From Candidatus Staskawiczbacteria bacterium (GTDB lineage: Bacteria > Patescibacteriota > Minisyncoccia > Minisyncoccales > Staskawiczbacteraceae): a stretch of DNA of 16,286 bases. Location of the stretch: the NCBI GenBank assembly GCA_943357015.1, contig CALRFZ010000006.1, positions 11,030-27,315 of the forward strand, read 5' to 3'. The position numbers were made by a program, and so were the translations under genes. The notes beneath the pieces were generated by a model, which ran no database searches, was not told the origin of the DNA, and saw only the letters and a program-made list of their open reading frames with translations. Positions 12,207 through 16,286 of this stretch are shown piece after piece. The stretch's first letter is position 1. Every line of letters starts with the position of its first letter.

Positions 12207-13403
12207 TTATTTAATGATTTTTGTTACTACTCCAGCTCCTACAGTCTTACCGCCTTCTCTAATAGCAAACTTTGATTTTTCTTCCAAAGCAACGGGCACA
12301 ATTAATTTAACAATTAATGTTGCGGTGTCTCCGGGCATTACCATTTCGGTTCCGGCTGGCAAAGTTACATCTCCGGTAATATCTGAAGTTCTAATATACA
12401 ACTGTGGTTTATAGCCGGTAAAAAATGGAGTGTGTCTTCCGCCTTCGTCTTTTGACAATACATACACTTCAGCTTCGAATTCAGTATGAGGGGTAATAGA
12501 ACCTGGCTTAGCCAACACTTGACCTCTTTCAATGTCTTCTTTTTTCAAGCCTCGAAGTAAAATACCAACGTTATCTCCAGCTTGTCCTCCAGTTTCCAAA
12601 GATTTTTGGAACATTTCAACAGAAACCACAACAGATTTTTGTGTTGGTCTAATACCAACAATTTCAATTTCGTCGTTTTGTTTAATAACTCCTCTTTCAA
12701 TTCTTCCGGTTGCTACAGTTCCACGGCCTTCAATAGAAAACACATCTTCAATAGCCATAGCAAAAGGTTTATCTAATTCTCTGGCTGGTTCTGGAATATA
12801 GCTATCGCAAGCATCAAGCAAATCAATAATTGGCTTAGCAGCCGCATCATCAATAGAAGTTACAGCCAAAGCCTTGGTTGCAGAACCTCTAATAATTGGA
12901 GTGGTATCGCCTGGGAAACCATATTTTTTTAACAATTCACGCACTTCAGATTCTACTAAATCCAAAATTTCAGGATCATCAACCATATCGCATTTGTTCA
13001 TCCAAACAATCAAAGATGGTAAACCAACCTGTTTAGCCAAAAGAATATGTTCTTTAGTTTGAGGCATTGGTCCATCTGGAGCAGATACTACCAAAATTCC
13101 GCCGTCCATTTGAGCGGCTCCGGTAATCATGTTTTTAATATAATCAGCGTGTCCCGGACAATCAATTAAAGCATAGTGCCTTTTTGGTGTTTCGCATTCC
13201 AAGTGAGTAATAGAAATTGTTACTCCTCTAGCTTTTTCTTCTGGAGATTTGTCAATTTGGTCTACTCCCTCTCCGGACGACTTTAAGCCACGCAATTTTG
13301 TTACGTGCATAATTGCCGCTGAAGTAGTGGTTTTTCCATGATCCACGTGACCGATAGTACCAATGTTTACGTGAGGCTTTGTTCGCTCAAATTTTTCTGC
13401 CAT
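12207..13403 (-). CDS. tuf: Elongation factor Tu
   Basis: EF-Tu is the GTPase that delivers aminoacyl-tRNA to the ribosomal A site. The 398-residue product has all G motifs: GHVDHGKT (18-25), DCPGH (81-85) and NKCD (136-139), with GSA at 173-175. Domains 2 and 3 follow from about residue 210, with GRGTVATGRIERG and the C-terminal FAIREGGKTVGAGVVTKIIK. The switch I-side stretch reads ARGVTISITHLECET, differing from the usual ARGITINTAHVEYET. Length is normal. It has its own promoter (13550-13578) and a leader of about 140 nt holding a palindrome. rpsJ follows after 112 nt without a terminator. There is no Shine-Dalgarno sequence. Confidence 0.99.
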   Translation of the reverse strand: MAEKFERTKPHVNIGTIGHVDHGKTTTSAAIMHVTKLRGLKSSGEGVDQIDKSPEEKARGVTISITHLECETPKRHYALIDCPGHADYIKNMITGAAQMDGGILVVSAPDGPMPQTKEHILLAKQVGLPSLIVWMNKCDMVDDPEILDLVESEVRELLKKYGFPGDTTPIIRGSATKALAVTSIDDAAAKPIIDLLDACDSYIPEPARELDKPFAMAIEDVFSIEGRGTVATGRIERGVIKQNDEIEIVGIRPTQKSVVVSVEMFQKSLETGGQAGDNVGILLRGLKKEDIERGQVLAKPGSITPHTEFEAEVYVLSKDEGGRHTPFFTGYKPQLYIRTSDITGDVTLPAGTEMVMPGDTATLIVKLIVPVALEEKSKFAIREGGKTVGAGVVTKIIK

Positions 13404-13411
13404 ATGCTTGT

Positions 13412-13529
13412 GAATTTAAAATTTAAAATAACAAATTTAAAAACAATTTCTTAATATAAAATTTAAAAAACGTGTTTTTAAATTAGTGCTTTTAAATTGT
13501 TTTTGAATTTTAAATTTATAATTTTGAAT
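13412..13529. repeat. Type A palindrome in the tuf 5' leader
   Basis: Outer arms AATTTAAAAACAATTT (13434-13449) and 13494-13509 pair at 15 of 16 positions. A central hairpin, AATTTAAAAA-ACGTG-TTTTTAAATT (13460-13484), has a perfect 10-bp stem. The element closely resembles the one between rplR and rpsE (2656-2756), but here it lies between the tuf promoter and start codon, so it is transcribed as part of the leader. Confidence 0.85.
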
Positions 13530-13549
13530 TATATTATTTTTATATTGTT

Positions 13550-13578
13550 ATCTTATTATATAATTAAAAAATAGTCAA
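13550..13578 (-). promoter_or_regulatory. Sigma70-like promoter for tuf
   Basis: Minus-strand boxes: -35 TTGACT (13573-13578), a 17-nt spacer and -10 TAAGAT (13550-13555), with a TATAAT-containing AT-rich stretch just upstream of the -10. It lies directly downstream of the terminator-like hairpin of the small coiled-coil gene and gives a leader of about 140 nt. Confidence 0.6.
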
Positions 13579-13589
13579 ATCGGATTATT

Positions 13590-13613
13590 AAAAAAGATGC
13601 AAAATCAAGCATC
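13590..13613 (-). terminator. Weak intrinsic terminator after the coiled-coil gene
   Basis: The minus strand forms GATGC-TTGATTTT-GCATC (13613-13596) followed by six T residues (13595-13590). The 5-bp stem is short, but the position, 15 nt after the stop of the 78-residue gene and before the tuf promoter, fits a terminator separating the two transcription units. Confidence 0.55.
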
Positions 13614-13627
13614 ATTTAAAAATAAAT

Positions 13628-13864
13628 CTAATACTCAAGTTTTATACCAAGCTTATCGGCGATTTGCAATAACCATTTTTCATGTCGATCTACTTTATGT
13701 GACAACATTACTAGTTCTTCAAAAAATTTATCGGCTTTCTTGGCATAAGCATCAACAGAAGTTTGCAGATCATTAAATTCTTTTTTTAAATCAATAAAAT
13801 CACCTTCAATCTTATTGAATCTACTATCCAAATACTGTATTAAATCCGAAAAATCTTCTTTCAT
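13628..13864 (-). CDS. Small coiled-coil protein of unknown function
   Basis: A 78-residue acidic, largely helical protein. Heptad-like spacing of hydrophobic residues (I, L, F, V) runs from about residue 8 to 60 (DLIQYLDSRFNKIEGDFIDL; HKVDRHEKWLLQIADKLGI), suggesting a coiled coil. There is no signal peptide, membrane segment or catalytic motif. I recall similar small helical proteins in Patescibacteria but can name no function. It has its own near-consensus promoter; the -10 box ends 6 nt before the ATG, so the mRNA is probably leaderless. A weak terminator follows. It separates fusA from tuf but is likely transcribed independently. Stop codon is TAG. Confidence 0.75.
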   Translation of the reverse strand: MKEDFSDLIQYLDSRFNKIEGDFIDLKKEFNDLQTSVDAYAKKADKFFEELVMLSHKVDRHEKWLLQIADKLGIKLEY

Positions 13865-13870
13865 ATTCCT

Positions 13871-13898
13871 ATTGTAGTCTATTAAAATCCGATGTCAA
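13871..13898 (-). promoter_or_regulatory. Near-consensus promoter for the coiled-coil gene, likely leaderless
   Basis: Minus-strand boxes: a perfect -35 TTGACA (13893-13898), a 16-nt spacer and -10 TACAAT (13871-13876). Only AGGAAT separates the -10 box from the ATG (13862-13864), so transcription should begin at or within a base or two of the start codon. Confidence 0.7.
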
Positions 13899-13906
13899 AT
13901 TTGACA
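13893..13906. promoter_or_regulatory. 14-bp perfect palindrome shared by divergent promoters
   Basis: TGTCAAATTTGACA is a perfect 14-bp palindrome containing a TTGACA -35 box on each strand: 13893-13898 for the minus-strand coiled-coil gene and 13901-13906 for the plus-strand small gene. A dimeric regulator bound here would cover both -35 boxes. Alternatively, the palindrome may just be the result of two back-to-back promoters. Confidence 0.6.
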
Positions 13907-13930
13907 AAGACTTTAATTTAATGATAAATT
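13901..13930 (+). promoter_or_regulatory. Candidate promoter for the plus-strand small gene
   Basis: A perfect -35 TTGACA (13901-13906) with, 18 nt further on, TAAATT (13925-13930), or with 17-nt spacing ATAAAT. The -10 is only a moderate match. Start would be near 13937, about 35 nt before the ATG at 13972. Confidence 0.5.
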
Positions 13931-13971
13931 AAGGATGATTCAAAATTAACTCTCAATCAAGGAGCTTGCAA

Positions 13972-14169
13972 ATGTTTTCGCTAGTTTGCCGTCGCAAAAG
14001 TGATTCTCGGGGTTTCTGGACAACACTTGCCCAATCGAAAGAAAAAAACGAGCTTATGGAGCTGATGAAAAAGTTGCGCAGGCTTAAAACCAAGGCCACG
14101 GGGTTAATATTCAAAGTTGCTCAAGAGAAAACGGTAGAAGAATGGAGTTCCTGGCTATCGGCAGATTAA
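13972..14169 (+). CDS. Small basic protein of unknown function, only gene with a Shine-Dalgarno site
   Basis: A 65-residue reading frame starting at ATG 13972, chosen because AAGGAG (13959-13964) lies exactly 7 nt upstream; an in-frame TTG at 13966 would add two residues but overlaps that spacing. The protein is basic with a C-R-R-K start region (MFSLVCRRKSDSRGFW), a lysine/arginine-rich middle (LMKKLRRLKTKATGLIFKV) and a tryptophan-containing end (EEWSSWLSAD); it is probably helical. There are no transmembrane segments or known motifs, and I do not recognise the family. It runs against the otherwise minus-strand locus, is somewhat richer in G+C (about 44% by count) than its surroundings appear, and has its own promoter and terminator. 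These facts favour a real gene, possibly acquired. Confidence 0.65.
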   Translation: MFSLVCRRKSDSRGFWTTLAQSKEKNELMELMKKLRRLKTKATGLIFKVAQEKTVEEWSSWLSAD

Positions 14170-14190
14170 TATTCTAGCCCCAAGGCAAAT

Positions 14191-14216
14191 GCACACCAAG
14201 CCACGGTGTGCTTTTT
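14191..14216 (+). terminator. Intrinsic terminator of the plus-strand small gene
   Basis: GCACACC (14191-14197) pairs with GGTGTGC (14205-14211) around a 7-nt loop and is followed by five T residues (14212-14216). It lies 21 nt after the TAA stop and overlaps the last base pairs of fusA, so the two genes converge on it. On the minus strand it has no T-run (GGTGTGCATTTG). Confidence 0.8.
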
Positions 14217-16286
14217 ATTTCTTCCTTCCATCAATAATTTCCTGCGCCACGTTACTTGGTACTTGTTCGTAGCTATTAAATTCCATTGTAAAAGAGGCTC
14301 GGCCTTCAGTTAAAGATCTTAAGGCGGTGGCATAGCCAAACATTTCACTTAATGGCACCATCGCGTCTAAAATTTTCATACCGGCGCGTTCTTTAGTTTC
14401 GGCAATTTTTCCGCGACGAGAATTTAAATCAGAAATCACTGTTCCAAAAAAGGCTTCGGGAGTAATAACTTCGGTCTTCATAATCGGCTCTAAAATTACG
14501 GGCTTAGCTCGCTTAGCACCATCTTGCACTGCCATAGAGCCAGCAATTTTAAAGGCAAATTCAGAAGAATCCACATCGTGAAAAGATCCATCATATAGAG
14601 TTACTTCCACATCAACCATTGGGTAACCGGCAACAATACCTTTGTCCAGAGCCTCAATAATACCTTTTTCAGTCGGCTTAATAAATTCTTTTGGAATTGC
14701 GCCCCCCTTAATTTCATCAACAAACATAAATCCAGCTCCGCGTTCAAGTGGTTTTAATTTCAAACATACATGTCCATATTGCCCCTTACCTCCAGATTGA
14801 CGAACATATTTTTCTTCGGCTTCGGATTCGGTAGTAATAGTTTCTTTATAAGCTACTTGTGGCCGGCCAAAGTTAGCATCAACGCTAAATTCTCGCTTTA
14901 ATCTGTCTTGAATAATATCTAAATGCAACTCTCCCATACCAGAAATAATTGTTTCTCCGGTTTCAATATCTTCTTTAATTCTAAAGGTTGGGTCTTCTTG
15001 GGTTAATTTTCTGATAGACATAATCAGTTTTTCTTGATCCGCCTTAGTTTTTGGCTCTACCCTCATAGCAATAACTGGTTCTGGGAAAGAAATTTTTTCT
15101 AAAACCACTGACTTATCTTTGTCGCACAATGTGTGTCCGGTAATAGTATTTTTTAATCCCACAGTTGCGCCAATTTCTCCTGCGTATAAAACATCTAGTT
15201 CTTCTCTTGAGTTAGATTTCATTCTTAAAATTCGGGCAATTCTTTCTTGTTCGCCCGTTACAGAATTTAACACATAGGTACCTTTATTAAGAGTTCCCGA
15301 ATAAACTCTAAAAAAGGTTAGCTGACCAACAAAAGGGTCGGTGGCAACCTTAAACACCAGCGCTGCAAAAGGTTCGGTATCAGAAAACTTTCTTTCAATT
15401 TCAGCGCCAGTTTTTGGGTCAAGTCCCTTAACTTGACCAATATCCATTGGGCTTGGCAAAAAATCAATCACGGCATCTAAAATTAATTGAGTACCTTTAT
15501 TTTTTAAAGCCGAACCGCAAAAAACTGGTACCAATTTAAATGCCAAGCAAGCTTTTCGCATTGCTACCATTAATTCTTCATTAGAAATTGCTTGACCTTC
15601 TAAAACTTTGTTAGTTAAAGCATCATCTTCGCCGGCAATTCTATCTACCATTTTTTCGCGCCACAATTTAGCCTTTTCTAACATATCAGCGGGAATTTCT
15701 TTTTCTACCACTGTTGACCCTTTATCGCCTTCAAAATAAATCGCTTTCATTTTCATCAAGTCAATAATCGCGGAAAGATTTTCTTCCTCTCCAATTGGCA
15801 AATTCATTGCCACGGCGTTTAAAGTTAATTTATCCAAAATGCTTTGAAAAGATTTTTCAAAGTTTCCGCCCATTCTATCCAATTTATTAATAAAGCAAAT
15901 TCGTGGCGTACCGTATTTATCTGCCTGACGCCAAACGGTTTCAGATTGAGGCTCAACTCCCGCCACTCCATCAAATACCACCACAGCACCGTCTAAAACA
16001 CGCAAAGATCTTTGCACTTCCGCAGTAAAATCAATGTGCCCAGGCGTATCAATTAAGTTCATTTGAAGCCCTTTCCAATGCATAGTAATGGCGGCGGCGG
16101 TAATGGTAATACCACGCTCTCTTTCTTGAGGCATCCAATCCATAACTGTGTCCCCCTCGTGCACTTCTCCAATTTTGTGCGACACTCCAGTATAAAATAA
16201 AAGACGCTCAGAAACTGTTGTCTTTCCTGCGTCAATGTGAGCAATAATTCCAAAATTACGTAATTTTTCTAAAGGATATTGGCGAG
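14215..16286 (-). CDS. fusA: Elongation factor G (5' end cut by the window edge)
   Basis: EF-G is the GTPase that drives translocation of tRNA and mRNA and helps recycle ribosomes. The frame is open to the window edge: upstream of an internal GTG at 16185 it continues with RQYPLEKLRNFGIIAHIDAG and KTTVSERLLFYTG, so only about two residues and the start codon are missing. The visible 689 residues include G1 AHIDAGKT, switch I/II region ERERGITITAAA and DTPGH, and NKLD. Domain 2 lies near 290-390, and domains III-V include MGELHLDI, VDANFGRPQVAYKE and the GYPMVDVEVTLYDGSFHDVDSSE block. Length is normal. rpsL and rpsG may lie upstream, outside the window. Confidence 0.99.
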   Translation of the reverse strand, partial: RQYPLEKLRNFGIIAHIDAGKTTVSERLLFYTGVSHKIGEVHEGDTVMDWMPQERERGITITAAAITMHWKGLQMNLIDTPGHIDFTAEVQRSLRVLDGAVVVFDGVAGVEPQSETVWRQADKYGTPRICFINKLDRMGGNFEKSFQSILDKLTLNAVAMNLPIGEEENLSAIIDLMKMKAIYFEGDKGSTVVEKEIPADMLEKAKLWREKMVDRIAGEDDALTNKVLEGQAISNEELMVAMRKACLAFKLVPVFCGSALKNKGTQLILDAVIDFLPSPMDIGQVKGLDPKTGAEIERKFSDTEPFAALVFKVATDPFVGQLTFFRVYSGTLNKGTYVLNSVTGEQERIARILRMKSNSREELDVLYAGEIGATVGLKNTITGHTLCDKDKSVVLEKISFPEPVIAMRVEPKTKADQEKLIMSIRKLTQEDPTFRIKEDIETGETIISGMGELHLDIIQDRLKREFSVDANFGRPQVAYKETITTESEAEEKYVRQSGGKGQYGHVCLKLKPLERGAGFMFVDEIKGGAIPKEFIKPTEKGIIEALDKGIVAGYPMVDVEVTLYDGSFHDVDSSEFAFKIAGSMAVQDGAKRAKPVILEPIMKTEVITPEAFFGTVISDLNSRRGKIAETKERAGMKILDAMVPLSEMFGYATALRSLTEGRASFTMEFNSYEQVPSNVAQEIIDGRKK

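Noticed and set aside
1477..13529. CRISPR-like array or tandem repeat interpretation of the spacer repeats
   Set aside because: The repeats are separated by whole genes, are palindromic pairs rather than direct repeats with unique spacers, and no cas gene is present.
13579..13894. 8-bp inverted repeat (ATCGGATT / AATCCGAT) flanking the coiled-coil gene
   Set aside because: Too short to be convincing as transposon ends or an attachment site; no other sign of mobility.
13935..13949. Four-codon frame upstream of the plus-strand small gene
   Set aside because: Lies at the predicted transcription start and is too short to call; it could be chance.
14215..16185. EF-G starting at the GTG at 16185
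   Set aside because: The frame stays open upstream and encodes the conserved AHIDAGKT P-loop, so this is an internal codon.
16059..16253. Minus-strand 64-codon frame at the right end
   Set aside because: Out-of-frame shadow of the EF-G N-terminus, whose real frame runs to the window edge.
199..16286. Recoded UGA (genetic code 25)
   Set aside because: No in-frame TGA in any conserved gene, and glycines use GGN codons throughout.

Overview
The window is a single, densely packed translation locus of an AT-rich bacterium. Nearly all of it is read from the minus strand. From right to left it carries fusA (EF-G, missing only its first few codons at the window edge), a short non-ribosomal interval with two small divergent genes, tuf (EF-Tu), and then an S10-spc ribosomal-protein cluster: rpsJ, rplC, rplD, rplW, rplB, rpsS, rplV, rpsC, rplP, rpmC, rpsQ, rplN, rplX, rplE, rpsN, rpsH, rplF, rplR, rpsE, rplO and secY. 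That is 20 ribosomal proteins plus the SecY translocon pore. rpmD (L30), which normally sits between rpsE and rplO, is absent. Absence of L30, zinc-binding S14 and L24, lysine-rich tails on S10, L23, L22 and S19, and high AT content point to Candidatus Patescibacteria (CPR), perhaps a Parcubacteria-like lineage. That placement is inference from gene content; no database search was made. The genetic code looks standard: every gene ends in TAA or TAG, none in TGA, and no TGA interrupts the conserved genes.

The unusual feature is the DNA between the genes. Fifteen of the 21 junctions from tuf to secY, plus the tuf 5' leader, hold a long imperfect palindrome of about 60-140 nt. A further junction (rplV-rpsC) holds what looks like a half element. 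The palindromes fall into at least five sequence families, with arms built from near-repeats of about 7-8 nt: GAATTAC-type (five copies), GTAGTTG-type (three), AAATTT/AAACAATT-type (several), GGAAATTGG-type (one plus a half) and TCGAAAT-type (one). Many abut the stop codon on one side and the start codon on the other. The junctions without a palindrome are either very short or carry a promoter (upstream of rplC and of rplF). Shine-Dalgarno sequences are absent upstream of essentially all minus-strand genes.

Regulatory sites visible by eye are sigma70-like promoters upstream of tuf, rplC, rplF and the 78-residue coiled-coil gene, plus a weaker one for the plus-strand small gene. The rplC leader has three hairpins, the last followed by a T-run just before the start codon, so attenuation control of the ribosomal operon is plausible. 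The 78-residue gene and a 65-codon plus-strand gene (13972-14169) diverge from a shared 14-bp perfect palindrome that contains both -35 boxes. The plus-strand gene is the only one in the window with a canonical Shine-Dalgarno sequence (AAGGAG, 7 nt from ATG), and it has its own terminator. rplX carries an in-frame 24-nt insertion resembling, from memory, a widespread dispersed bacterial repeat.
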